64,000 bases of DNA from Sanderia malayensis. Its lineage: Eukaryota > Cnidaria > Scyphozoa > Semaeostomeae > Pelagiidae. The notes beneath the pieces were generated by a model. That model was not told the DNA's origin. It saw only the letters and a list, made by a program, of their open reading frames with translations, and ran no database searches. Location: NCBI GenBank assembly GCA_013076295.1, contig RQOL01000772.1, forward strand, positions 3,067,087 to 3,131,086. Reading direction: 5' to 3'. The position numbers were made by a program, and so were the translations under genes. Positions 1 through 11,100 of the stretch are shown one piece after another (position 1 is the stretch's first letter; every line of letters begins with the position of its first letter).

Positions 1-536
1 ATTGTTGGTGGTTTTATCGAAATGGTTGACACCTTAGCAAAAGATGTTGAGAAAGAAAAAATGAAGGTGAGGGCAACACTTGTTTTATTTACTGCTTTTC
101 AATCCAATATGTCAAGCTTAAAACAGAAATAGTTTGGTTTGGGGGGTGCGAATTCTTGTTACATTGTCAAAAAGACATTTTGGTAGCAGTAGTCATGTTG
201 TTTGTTGCTTTTCCTACAGGCAATTGGACAGAGAAATCAATTGAAATCGATGACAAAGCAAAGAGAAGCCCAACAGCAACAACTTAGGGCATTGATTGCT
301 GAAAAACACATACAAATGGAAAGGTATATGGTGCATTACATTATTTTGCTCCACCTTTTATACTTTGTTGCATTAAGAGTTAATTAGAGTTAATTAAACA
401 AGGTGTGATATTATCAAATGCAGCATGATTGATTATCAAACTGCCTGTTTGTAGGTTTAGACTTCAGCTTGAATCACTGAAAAAACAAGAAGCAGAACAG
501 AATGATTTTATCGAGCAATTCATGATGCAAAAGTAA
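1..536 (+). CDS. IFT20: Intraflagellar transport protein IFT20, 3' part
   Basis: Partial gene entering from the left edge. Exons 1-66, 220-323 and 455-536 join in phase and encode 83 residues ending at TAA 534-536. The protein is a coiled coil rich in Gln, Glu and Lys, with the stretches [32 protein letters not shown] and [11 protein letters not shown], which follow human IFT20 (132 aa) closely to its C-terminus. About 50 N-terminal residues lie outside the window. IFT20 is a subunit of intraflagellar transport complex B and also works at the Golgi, sorting membrane proteins to the cilium; that role is family knowledge. The identification rests on near-continuous similarity and is secure. An AATAAA follows 10 bp after the stop. 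Confidence 0.93.
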
Positions 537-545
537 ACATTGAAG

Positions 546-551
546 AATAAA
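546..551 (+). terminator. Poly(A) signal of IFT20
   Basis: AATAAA lies 10 bp downstream of the IFT20 stop codon. It would give a very short 3' UTR. Another AATAAA-like stretch occurs near 825, so the true cleavage site is not certain. Confidence 0.5.
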
Positions 552-1400
552 ACTATAACTGTACAACTACCACATAAAAACTACCACTTTTCTCTTTTGC
601 TTGTACTATATTGTAAGCTATATGTGTCAAACATGTTTTTGTAGATAATATCATTTTAGTACTCCTTTTGGATCATTGATTGTTTTGCTCTTTAAGATTA
701 TCAAGAATTAACACTGTAACACTGTATAAAAAATTGAGAATTGCAGGTGATATTTATCATATGGTGCCATTATGCATGAATTATTTGATGACAGCTCTAC
801 AAGTGGTGTAGTAAGTGACACTCGAAATAAAGAAATTGTCTTGGACATCCTTGCTCACCTTGAGAGGGCAACTTCACCAATTTGAAGAGGGTCAAGTTAG
901 TCTGTAATAAAACAGAAATCAACCCTATCTGTTATTAATTTCAATTCTGCTGAATGACATAAAAATAAAAAATTCAGATATCCTACTTCAGAATGTTCAT
1001 TATTGACATATTAAACTTAAATGTTCATATAATTGCATAAATTACATGATTTAATTATGGAATGTTCCTGTTCATCATGGAAAATGCAAACTCGATTGAC
1101 CCATTCTCTGTTAATGCTTTACCATTCTGACTAATTACAAAATATTTAACTTACACTCACAAAATGTACCCTATTGTTTCTCTTGCACAATACTAGAAAT
1201 TAAGTTGTAACTCGATAATTTTACACAAAGATACAATGTAAAGGATAGAGGACTATACAAACAAAATACAGAATAACATGAAATTATAAACAACACTTTT
1301 AAATTATACCCTTGACCAAATCAAAAAAGTTTGAAATTTGCACTAGCCTGAAAATTTATCCATATTTATATTAATAATGCTACAGGAAATTACAAAATGG
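552..1400. other. Intergenic / 3' UTR region between convergent IFT20 and RNF34-like genes
   Basis: AT-rich sequence between two genes that converge. I see no open frame, RNA gene or repeat I can support. It probably holds both 3' UTRs. Confidence 0.6.
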
Positions 1401-3644
1401 TTATGCCTTGAAAACATGAACCACACGGGAAACCAATCGTCTGCAAACTGGACAATCTGCTAATTGACGTCCACATTTGGTACATGTAACAAGATGCCCG
1501 CACTCCAGTAAAACACAGTCAATGCTATGATCCATGCAAATTTTACACAACTCCTCGTCATAATCCTCATCATCTTTCTTTTTGGCAGCTGCTACAAAGC
1601 AACAAAAAATTGTCACAAAATAGATGAGACCATCTCAACAACTGTAAGATGCAATATTTTACTCCCAAAGTGCATAAATAGATTGCAATTGCAATTAACA
1701 GCTTAGAAATTAATAACATACAATGATATATGATAATACATGATAATATATGATAATATATGATAGTATATGATTATATATGATAATATATGATAATATA
1801 TGATGATATATTATAATATATGATGATGTATTATAATATATGATGATATATTATAATATATGATGATATATAATAATATATGATAATATATGATAATATA
1901 TGAAAACAACCATCATGTTCACAATGTAAATAAAACTCATTAAAATGCATACCTGTGGATGTTCTGTGTTTAGAATTCCAAAGTGTTTTAACTCTATCAA
2001 TCAACTCCTGTTTTTCAAAACAGCCTCTGTAGTCGATGAAATTCACTGTGAGGATCTTCTTCAGTTGCACCACGCTGAGCGAGTCAACGTCGTCAAGCGA
2101 TGAGATGTCCTCTATCGACTTCCAATTGTGTTTCACAGTGGGAACATGCAGTGGAGTGCCCGGCTAAGGGTCAAACAAAATAAATGACTAAAATTCATAC
2201 AAAAATAAGAAACCAGGTCAATGGTAGTCAACTTGCCACAACTCAACTGACAAGTCTATGTGGTACAGTGACACATATGAAAACCAATGGATAAAGAACC
2301 TGGCTCAAATTTCTACTCAAAACAATAAAGGAAATAATAGTCCATTGTTTTTAACAATAGGCTGGATGCAAAACAAGCAGGTTCCAATATGGGGGCCTTT
2401 ACTTTATGGGGGTATCTTGTTCAAACAATTTCCTTACCAAATTTTGCTCGATTTCTTCTTGAATATGATCACTGCTGCTTTGAGAATTTTGATGGCTTCC
2501 GGGGACTTCTTCTTGGTGGCTTCTGATGACTTCTTCTTGATGGCTTCTGATGACTTCTTCTTGATGACTTCTGATGACTTCTTCTTGGTGGCTTCTGATG
2601 ACTTCTTCTTCCTCCCTCTTTTGTGCAGCTTTTCTTAAATTTTCCACCCGCTCTCTCTGCTTCTCTTCCATTCTTATATCAGTGAGAGACTTTCGCCCAT
2701 TCTCCTCTGCAAAGTTCATTATCAAGTCAACAAGATCATACCTTTCTTTGCAGTGTTGTGTTGATATGTTCTTTGACAACAGAAACACCCTCAAGTCTTT
2801 GATGCTCAGTAACAGTAGGTCCTCCCGCTTGAATACCGGAACATTGAATATATTGCATTTCAAACAAAAATTTGCGTATTTTCTCGCAGTTGACGTCATT
2901 CGGTTCGATTTTGCAAAACATCTCACACAAAAGAAGAGCAGACATCTTTCACATTTGATCTTAAAGTTAAGAAAATAAAATATGTTAAATCATATTGCTG
3001 ATATTGGAATATTATAATATGGGAAGGTAAAAAATTAATGCTGTATTATTTTAGTTCACTTTTACTCTACAAGTAAAAGCCTCCTAGGGAAAAGTCTAGC
3101 ATCATTAAAAATTAACTAAATATATCCTTAAAATTACTTTGAATTACTTTGGATAGCTATATTCCTTGTTTCAGTATATTGAAGTAACGTTTTGCAAAAC
3201 ATCAGAAAGCAAGCAGGTGCATTGCACTCCCAAATACTGAAGAGAAAAAGGCCGACAAAGTGTAGGTATATCTGAACGTTATATCTCAACTTTGCGCATA
3301 ATATTGACCGAAAACTTGCAATTTCATACAGTTTCCCACTCAATTTGAACACCCCCGTTGTCTCGAAGGAAGAATTTTTGGAGACAATCCAATTGAGGAC
3401 AATTTATTTCAGCTCAAAAGCGGACCAAAACGGAACATGACATCATATCGACCAAACAAAATAATTTTGGAGGAATTAATTTTTGAAGAAATTCGTCCTA
3501 TAAGCTTAAGCAATACATCAATAATTCATGGCGACATTATTCAGGTTAAACAAAAGAAACATTAAATTGATTGTAGCAATATTATACCTTTCTTTTCCAC
3601 CATAAGCCAACATTGACAGAACAGTCACTACACGGGGTTGGCAT
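1401..3644 (-). CDS. RNF34: RING-type E3 ubiquitin ligase of the RNF34/RFFL (CARP) family
   Basis: Four exons on the minus strand: 3644-3588, 2959-2438, 2163-1953 and 1591-1401 (326 aa; human RNF34 is 372). Exon 1 has 19 codons, and its ATG is the only one that gives the first CxxC pair. Residues 5-54 carry eight cysteines (5, 8, 22, 25, 30, 33, 51, 54) spaced as in the FYVE-like finger of this family, without the basic phosphoinositide-binding motif. Two SAP-like helical segments follow (about 65-115 and 205-250, the second with [17 protein letters not shown]). A C3HC4 RING spans 279-313, and the chain ends in VVHVFKA as in the family. Vertebrate members ubiquitinate caspases, p53 and endosomal cargo. 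Odd feature: an 8-residue [12 protein letters not shown] repeat in the linker. The RNF34-versus-RFFL split is vertebrate, so this may be the single ancestor. Confidence 0.9.
1725..1905. repeat. AT-rich microsatellite (TGATAATATA-type)
   Basis: Degenerate tandem 10-20 bp units of TGATAATATA and TGATGATATA in the last intron of the RNF34-like gene. It runs close to the donor site of exon 3 (1953). It is low complexity, and its length is likely polymorphic. Confidence 0.85.
2258..2420. repeat. Dispersed repeat, copy 1
   Basis: About 150 bp sharing an ordered series of blocks with 6590-6740: ACCAATGGATaAAGAA, CAAAACAATA, a run ending near GGATGCAAAA, then TTATGcGGGT-like sequence. The same order in the same orientation, with scattered substitutions, points to two old copies of one mobile element. 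This copy fills intron 2 of the RNF34-like gene. Open frames over both copies look alike for that reason and are not exons. Confidence 0.6.
2498..2608 (-). repeat. 24-bp coding minisatellite in the RNF34-like exon 2
   Basis: Tandem 24-bp units, CTTCTTGATGGCTTCTGATG on the plus strand plus four bases, encode about five copies of an 8-residue [12 protein letters not shown] repeat. They lie in the linker between the first SAP-like segment and the second. Copies differ by one or two bases, including silent changes. The units stay in frame, so gain or loss of copies would keep the ligase intact. Confidence 0.85.
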
Positions 3645-4929
3645 CGCGAACTTCGCCTCCTCTTGCTTCTTGAGCACGCTTGGACTTGTATTCAATAATT
3701 TATCAACTAAATCCTCAAGAAAACTCCAGTATTCCTTCTATATTCAACCTTCTTTGTATATCTTTAATACAAACTTGTAAATTAATAGCTTGTTTGGTGT
3801 GTTATATGATTAAACCAGGTTTTAAAACATGTCCGGCTGCTGCAATCGGCTAGGCCTAATTTGCTTTTTCTTGTCTTCGCGTGAACAGCATCTCATTTTA
3901 CATCACAGCCGATACTGTAAATAAAAGCTTGCAAAACAATGTGGTTTCGATGCACCACAAATAACATAGACTTTAAATCTGCATTTGTACGCAATATTAT
4001 CTTATAAAAGCAGCTTTAAACCAGCTTTAGTAACATTGTCTTGGAGAGAGATGAGTATAATTCAGTGGTTTCTGCGGCCTGCTGAGGAGGTTGTTGTTCT
4101 TTGGTTTGGTTTGATTGGTCGATGCAATACTCGAACCAGAGCCCTCCACCTCTTCACCTTGAAGTCAGCTAACTTGAAGTTTCTGAACTGAAGTGAAAGC
4201 TGGAGTCCTTATAATATAGATTTCAATGTCATTGACTATCGAATTTGTAAGATTTCCAGGCAATGAACGGCTGATGACTTAAGCCACAAGCGTGTTAACT
4301 GACCGCTAAGCCAAAGCAATACAATAAAACTTTTCACAAAGATTTTTACTCCAGACTCAATGAAACACCTGATACAGACAAAAAATGTTGGCTGTAATAG
4401 ACCGTATTTGGTTCTAAGCATATTACAATTTGCATAAACTAGATTTTTGGCCGAAACTGCGGGATTTTCAGAGCAAAAATATTCAGGGCCTCATGATTTA
4501 ATGATTGTTGCAAAATCTTGTTTTTACCATTTTCTTTATGAAGGGTAAAGCAGAGGTTTAGAGTAGCCAGAGAAAATGAAGTTCTTTATTTCAGTGGCTC
4601 CACCATGGATGCTCGAGAGTTAGACTTCATCTAATGAGCTCATGGTTGTGCAACACCCAAGAGTCTAGGGTGATGCTAAAGGTGGGAATCCAGCGCTCCG
4701 CGGTGTGTGAGCGCAATTTTTCTTTTTTGCTTATATTTTACCTCAGAAAAGAAACCTTTTGTACGATAAATAGGGTGAAAGCTAAGAAACTTTAGTACGA
4801 CAATTTTCCATGGCTTTTTATGAAAAGATGGGTGTATTTACGAAGAGAAAAATTCTTTACAACATGACCCACGAAGTAAAGACAATTAGATTAAAAACGA
4901 CATTCGGATAATAGCAAAGATCCGCTCTA
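3645..4929. other. Intergenic region upstream of the RNF34-like gene
   Basis: Shared 5' flank of two divergent genes (RNF34-like and GLTP-like). It holds one dispersed repeat copy at 4590-4682 and runs up to the foldback element at 4930. The open frames here are short and have no splice-consistent extension or recognisable similarity. I see no further gene. Confidence 0.6.
4590..4682. repeat. Dispersed repeat family B, copy 1
   Basis: About 90 bp nearly identical to 38309-38416. Shared blocks include GATGCTCGAGAGTTAGACTT, GAGCTCATGGTtGTGCAA and AGAGTCTAGGGTG. The second copy has a roughly 12-bp insertion after CATCTAAT. Two copies 34 kb apart with sharp similarity indicate a mobile or multicopy element. 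I cannot assign its class. Confidence 0.75.
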
Positions 4930-6005
4930 CACTTAGTGAGCAAGAGTATTGCACAACCTGATGAAAAATGGCGTCTAGAAGTGGCCCAAGGCCTGAGCAA
5001 GAAAATTTACATGACAATATAAATATACCAAACGGGTTTAAATAGCAAATTTCTTCAGGAGAAATATACTCAAAATTTCATAAATTTTCAAATGAAAACA
5101 TAATTTAAACTATATCATATTGTTTTACAATAATATTAAAAGAAAACTGCGAAGAGGTCCCATGAAAATTTTTGACCAAAGTTTATCGAAGTGGAGTAAT
5201 TAAAACGCCAATAATTATAATTTCTTTCACTCAAAGCCACGCAAATTCTCTCTCATTTAATAGAGAATGTTTTGAAACTTTCAAAAATATAAGAATTATT
5301 CAGGTAACTGTCTTGACCTTTTACAATTCACGGTTTAAGTTTTTGTTTATCATTTTAGGAATTCGATTTGACAAAATCTATTTTTCCGTAATTTTTTTCC
5401 AGAGTAAAAAAAGAAGGTTAAGCACCATAACGAAAAATCCGACATGGATATTCCTATAATTTGTTTCAAATACTATAATTTGATGTAATTTTTACGGGCT
5501 TAATACTTTCTGAAGTGAGCGAAAAATTTTATTTTTTAAAACCGGCTCTGAAATTTGAAAAACAACACATGTGCTTCCCAAGTGGTAAACAAAGACCTAA
5601 ACCTTGAATTCTAAAAGGTCAAGACAATTACATGAAAATTTTTTATATTTTTCAAAATTTTAAAACATTGTCTTTTAAATGAGAGAGAATTTGCGTGGCT
5701 TTGAGTGAAAGAAATTATAATTATTGGCGTTTTAATTACTCCACTTCGGTAAACTTTGGTCAAAAATTTTCATGGGACCTCTTCGCAGTTTTCTTTTAAT
5801 ATTATTGTAAAGCAATATTATATAGTTTAAATTATGTTTTCATTTGAAAATTTATGAAATTTTGAGTATATTTCTCCTAAAGAAATTCGCTATTGAAGCC
5901 CGTTTGGTATATTTATATTGTTATGTAAATTTTCTTGCTCAGGCCTTGGGCCACTTCTAGACGCCATTTTTCATCCGGTTGTGCAATACTTTTGCTCACT
6001 AAGTG
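4930..6005. mobile_element. Tc1/mariner-type foldback MITE
   Basis: A 1,076-bp element starting CACTTAGTGAGCAA and ending with its reverse complement, flanked on both sides by TA (4928-4929 and 6006-6007). That is the target duplication of Tc1/mariner transposons. The inverted arms are very long: about 430 bp each (4930-5358 and 5570-6005) around a 210-bp loop, with some 85-90% identity by eye. There is no transposase frame, so it is non-autonomous. It ends 55 bp upstream of the GLTP-like start codon and so forms part of that gene's 5' flank. A transcript through it would fold into a long hairpin. Confidence 0.9.
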
Positions 6006-6059
6006 TATTAGCCTCCCTTGCCTTTTTGCATAATATCGAATCTAAAGCAATTTTTCAAG

Positions 6060-7591
6060 ATGACGTTTTTCTCCATGGTAAAACAGCCATTTCTCAAGAT
6101 TCCATCAGATAACAGGATCATAACAAGCACGTTTATTGATGCCTGCTCGTCCATTCGCGAGTTTTTCGGTAAGCAGTAGGTGCTTAGGACGACAGAAGTC
6201 TAGAAGTTATGGTTGTTTTGGGAGGCTTTTGTCACCATATAATCAAGTTAACTAAATTTCTTCTTGTTGTTCAAGCTTTGGAGATAAATAAATGCAACTT
6301 TTGTCCAGATTTTGGTGTCTAGGAAAGGGGGTGTGGCATGTTTTATTACATGCAATATCTACATACACAATGTTAATTAATTGAAATTAGTTGGTTAATT
6401 GAAGTCACATTTCAATTGTAGATTTTCTTGGTTCTGGTTTCAGCAAAGGTAAAGCACGAGTTGGTGGCAAGATCACGGTACAATCTTATGGCTATGATTA
6501 TTAAATTGTGATTACGAAATGTTCATGTGGATTTATTGCCATTTTTCAATACCATATTCATAGTTATTTCCTGCTACAGTAAGAATCCACATATAATTAC
6601 TTACCAATGGATTAAGAATCTACAGGTTGACATTTTTGCTCAGAACAATAGACAAAACAATAGCCTATTATTATTGAACAATGATTTGGATGCAAAATTT
6701 GTAGTTTCTTTTATGCGGGTTTACGTATAAACCCTTTTGAGACAGATAAATACCATTTTTATACTGCTTGGATGGAATTATGGTTGTCTCCTTTCTTTTG
6801 CATGTTCAAAGATTTTAAAAGGAGCCTATGACAAGGATCCAGAAAAGTTTTCAACCTTGCAATCAATGATTGAATACGAGAAGGAGCAAGGCACAACAAA
6901 GAAAACTGATTCAGCCACTTTAGCAATTTTGATGCTGAAAAGGTAATAGTTTCGTCATTATGTACTCAAAACACAAGTGCTGAGTGTGATGTTATATCTG
7001 AAAATTATCCATTTCTATCTTAAAGGTCTTTGGAGTTTTTTGAAGCAATCTTTCAAGAGCTGTTGACAGATGAGAAAGACTTTGGTAATTGTACAAGGAA
7101 TGCTTATGAGAGGACACTGAAAAAGCATCATGGTTGGATGGTTCAAAAAGTTTTTTCGGTAAGCATTTGAATCTGGAACAAGCAACATTCTATGCAGATA
7201 CAATGGAATTTCATAATTACTATGACAAGTCTTATATCACAAATAATGAACAATAATAAGCTCAAGATCACATATGAGACTCTTATAAATATGAAATCTG
7301 AAACTAAATATGAAAACCAGAGCTTTGAAAATTCTCAAATATATTCCATTTTTGTTTTTTTTTATAATTTAGTGGCTAATAATTGTGATTTATTTTAATT
7401 TATTCTGATTTCAGCTAGCTATAAGAGGCGTTCCATATCGTGAAAACCTGATCAAGTCACTTGGTAAAGAAACAACAGAGGAGGAAGTTCTAAAAGATAT
7501 GAAGGCATATCTTGAAATGTTGAGCCCTAACATCAAAGTTGTCCATGAATTTTTGGAAAGTATCGGTGAGGAAGAAACTGCAAAGATTTGA
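6060..7591 (+). CDS. GLTP: Glycolipid transfer protein (GLTP-fold)
   Basis: Five exons, 6060-6168, 6422-6477, 6812-6942, 7026-7158 and 7415-7591, give 201 residues (human GLTP 209). The family pattern is clear: N-terminal VKQPFLKIPSDNRI, then FIDACSSIREFFDFLGS, AYDKDPEKFSTLQSMI, TLAILMLKRSLEF and the signature TLKKHHGWMVQKVFSLA, which contains the conserved ligand His. GLTP-fold proteins carry single glycolipids or ceramide-phosphates between membranes in the cytosol. Oddities: the Trp that stacks on the sugar in GLTP (MWLKR) is Met here (LMLKR). The Asp/Asn/Lys head-group residues expected around the exon 2-3 junction are also not seen. Exon 2 is therefore the least certain exon, although its phase and FFDFLGS match are good. 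ATG 6075 is an alternative start. Confidence 0.85.
6590..6740. repeat. Dispersed repeat, copy 2
   Basis: Second copy of the element at 2258-2420, lying in intron 2 of the GLTP-like gene. The blocks ACCAATGGATtAAGAA, AGAACAATAGAC and GGATGCAAAA occur in the same order. It explains the coding-looking frame there, which I do not treat as an exon. Confidence 0.6.
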
Positions 7592-8188
7592 TTTACTATC
7601 AAAAGCTTTGTAATGGACATTGAAAAACATTCTCAAATGGAAAATATTATTCACAATATTCAATTTTTTTAGATATTTCCCAGTCTATAGGTTTTAGCTG
7701 ACAGAAATGTAGATAATATGCTATTATCAATTGAATACACACCAACATGCACGCAATACACACACAACAGTAGATTAATCTTTCAACAAATTACTTTTTT
7801 TATCCATTCATGATTATAGTTCATACAAGGTAGGTAATAATATTTGTTGGTGACAATAAAATTTTGTATTCATACATATTTCTTTTGTTAGATACTGATT
7901 GTAGTACATGGAGGATAATAATAATAATAGTAACAATAATAATTAAATGTTTTAACAGGATGAATATTACTTGCTGTGCATTTACTATAATTAAATTGCA
8001 ATAATTCTTCTACAGTGATAAATTTTAATTGTATCTTCTTTAACATAACTACATACTTGATTTCTTTCAAAATTTATAATGAACGTGTTTAACATCAAGC
8101 AAAATAATATTTTGCCTTCTGAGTATTAATCAAATTTGTGCAAATAACGTCTATTTCTTAAATTGATACAATGTAACAAATGTTTTAT
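7592..8188. other. 3' UTR / intergenic region between convergent genes
   Basis: About 600 bp of AT-rich DNA with a short TAA-type microsatellite near 7914-7945. It should contain the 3' UTRs of the GLTP-like gene and of the dystroglycan-like gene. The latter's stop codon overlaps an AATAAA on the minus strand (8189-8184). No gene seen. Confidence 0.6.
7855..7860 (+). terminator. Candidate poly(A) signal of the GLTP-like gene
   Basis: AATAAA 264 bp after the GLTP-like stop, in AT-rich sequence before the convergent dystroglycan-like gene. It is the best match to a poly(A) signal I see in this stretch. Confidence 0.5.
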
Positions 8189-11100
8189 TTACACAAACGA
8201 ATCACTGTCGTAAGCACCGTTAATGTACGACGAGTTTAAACCGCGCGGTTCCATTTCATACTGATACACCTTTGCAGAACTGATTCTTCTCCCGTTCGAA
8301 GCCCTCCGCCTTCTCCCAGATTTCACCGCGCGGTTCTTTTGTCCAATGGCCGAACTGTTAGACAGACGCCGCTCGGGCGCATAATTTTGTTGTGACGCCA
8401 TACTAGACTGACGCGATAGGTCATCAGAAGCGCCTGAGTAGTTACCGAGAGATAGCATTCGTCCAACGCTGCTTCGCAATTCCCCTGCTTCTCCGTCATC
8501 CAGTTGAATGCTACCGCGTTTCAAAAGTCGTTTAGCATCCTCTTCTCCAAGCTTCATCTTGATTGGTTGCTCTGCATTGTCCAGGCTTGAAGAAGCATTC
8601 GAAAGCAACTCTTCTGTTGTACTTTTTCGACGAGTTGTAGTGCTGCCAAATGGCGAGTCCCTGAAAATGCATGAAGAAGCAAATGTTATCAACAAAACGA
8701 ATTGTATAGAGGATGGGCTCTACAACTAAAAACAACTATACAGAATTGTTATTTTGAAAGCGATGCTATCTTGTTTTTATGAGCGTCTAAATCAATTCAG
8801 GCGGAAACAATAGGACGCTTTTTAAATATATGAAGTAGTCTTGTATTATCCCCACAGAATTACTTTTTTCCCAAGTATAGTTGCTTGTTAAACGCAAAGT
8901 AAGTTTTTAAAAAATACACATTATCTCTTTATCTCTCTCTCTCCTGAGAATTAAACTTTTTAACAAGCACTTTTCATCTGTCAATCACATCAAAAAACAA
9001 TAAAAATTGATTGGTTGGTCGAGCTAAATGTTAATGAAAGCTATTTTCAAGAGAATTGAAATTTAAAATTGTTTTTTGTAGTGACCTGATGTGGTGTATC
9101 ATAATGTAAATCTTTCGTATTTTTATAAAACGTGGCCTACTTTTAGCAGAAGATTTTGAAATTTCACCAATTGTTGGAAAGATAAAATTGGTTTCAAGTA
9201 AGAACAGAGAGCTACCAATACAAGAACAGATAATTGGTAAGTAAGTTTTTATTGCTTCAGAGAAAATTGTTTACCTGATAGTTTCTACAACGCTAATTCT
9301 TCGACCATTGTTGTCTGTAAATTCTTCGCTCACAAAACTTCTTGAGCTTCGTCGCTCTGTTCTCTCTATCGGATATCCAAGTTCTTCTTGGGCCAAATAA
9401 TTTGTTGCCTGTAAACAAAAAGTATACAAACAAATTTTAAAAAAAATACAATTTGCTTCGGGTGGTTTGAAGTTTGACTTATCGCGATTTCAGGTTATGG
9501 GGGCTGGGCTTATTGCATTTCCCAATTTTTATCGAAACTAAAGCATGAAAACAACAAGAACCAATTGAAGTTTGACATTAGGAAATTACGCAAGCAAAGG
9601 TAAAATTTTGCTATGAATTGAAAACGAGCTGGCAGCTCTATTTAATATAAGTCGCACTTCTCGTTGGCAATGGAGAACATATATCCACATTGGTTTTATT
9701 GATGGAGACTAGTTGATGCTAGTAGTGGTCTATCTCAAAATAATACACGATACATAGCATAGCACTGTTTTAGTGTAGCATTAGTATTAAGATTCCCATG
9801 TGTGTATTGGGTTTGCATTTAATGCAATCAAAGCAAAACAAATTAAGCGACCAAAATATTATTTCTGACCAAAGTTCTGCTTGTTAAACCGATAGATAGC
9901 ATCTGGTCCTACAAACAAGCTCAAGAAATTACGTGCTCATCTCGCTATGCAGGCCTACGCTATTTTTGCAACTTGAGGGTAGATTGTTCCGCAAAGCAGT
10001 TTAAACGCTCAGATGAAAGAAAGTCCCAGCGTTCATTTATAGTGGATCCGTCGACTCCAGGTTTATAATCTTGGCATTTGACTCTACTTACCATAGGCAT
10101 TCTACTTTCGCTTATTAAGTTGCCTTGACTCGAACCTCGTCTCAGTCCATTATCGAACCCTGCAGATTCGCCAAAATCTTCATCCAACAATGGCGCGCTA
10201 CGGCGTCGAATTGCCATTCGCGAACTCGCTGCAGTTCGACTTAACGCATCATCGTCGTAATTCTGGCCAATCGCAACAGAGCGCCTTCTGTCAGGTGATC
10301 TTCCACCTGCTGCTCTTCCACGTCTATCAACATTGTTATTGTATGTAGAAATCTGTGATACTCTCGATCTTCTTCGCTCTGTTACTGGATAAATATCACT
10401 GTTGATGCTACTGCTGTCGATTCGGAGGCCTTCAAGTCCATTGTTGTCATCTTGCATGGCTCTTAATGCTGATACAGGAATCTCTATTGCAACCGGCCTA
10501 GTCACGCTACTTCGGCGACGCGCTGGCGATTGCGTGCCTGGGAGCAATAGCGACTGGCGACGGTTGGAATCATTATTCGTAGAGATTTCTTCACTGTATG
10601 ATTGTGAAGATCTGCGCTGCACGCGAGACACACCTTGCTCTGACCCCGCTTCAAAACTTGAGTCACTGTAGTTGCCTGGAATTGGAAGTTGGTCTCCGTA
10701 TAATACCTTAGACGATCTACGGATCTCCGATGAGGTGATAACTGACTCATCAAACCCACTTCCAGAGTTATTATAACCTCTTTCATTGCCCATCACTGGC
10801 ATTGGGCTATCGGAGAAGTCGATAGAAGGCCTGGGTAATCGTCTTTGCTGCACAAAGTCTGCATCAATATCATCCGGTGGCATAGGAATCGGTGCGGCTG
10901 ATTCTTGGAAGTTGGTGGATTGAAATGACAACTCCTCGTCGTATTGATCAAATCTTGAACGCATGTCCCTTGCATCGTTCTCCGATGCATTATTGTAGAT
11001 CACATCATTTTCTAATCGCTGCTGTTCTTGCATTCTGAGTTGATCAAAGCCGTCAAATGCCTGTTGCTGCTCTGCTTCATTGCTGGCAAAATCGCGTGAC

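Noticed and set aside
5172..5459. A 95-codon frame in the foldback element
   Set aside because: No transposase motif is visible, and the frame is split between an arm and the loop of a non-autonomous element.
6527..6730. An extra GLTP-like exon containing VDIFAQNN
   Set aside because: It overlaps a dispersed repeat also found at 2258-2420, and its splice signals do not fit the phase of the neighbouring exons.
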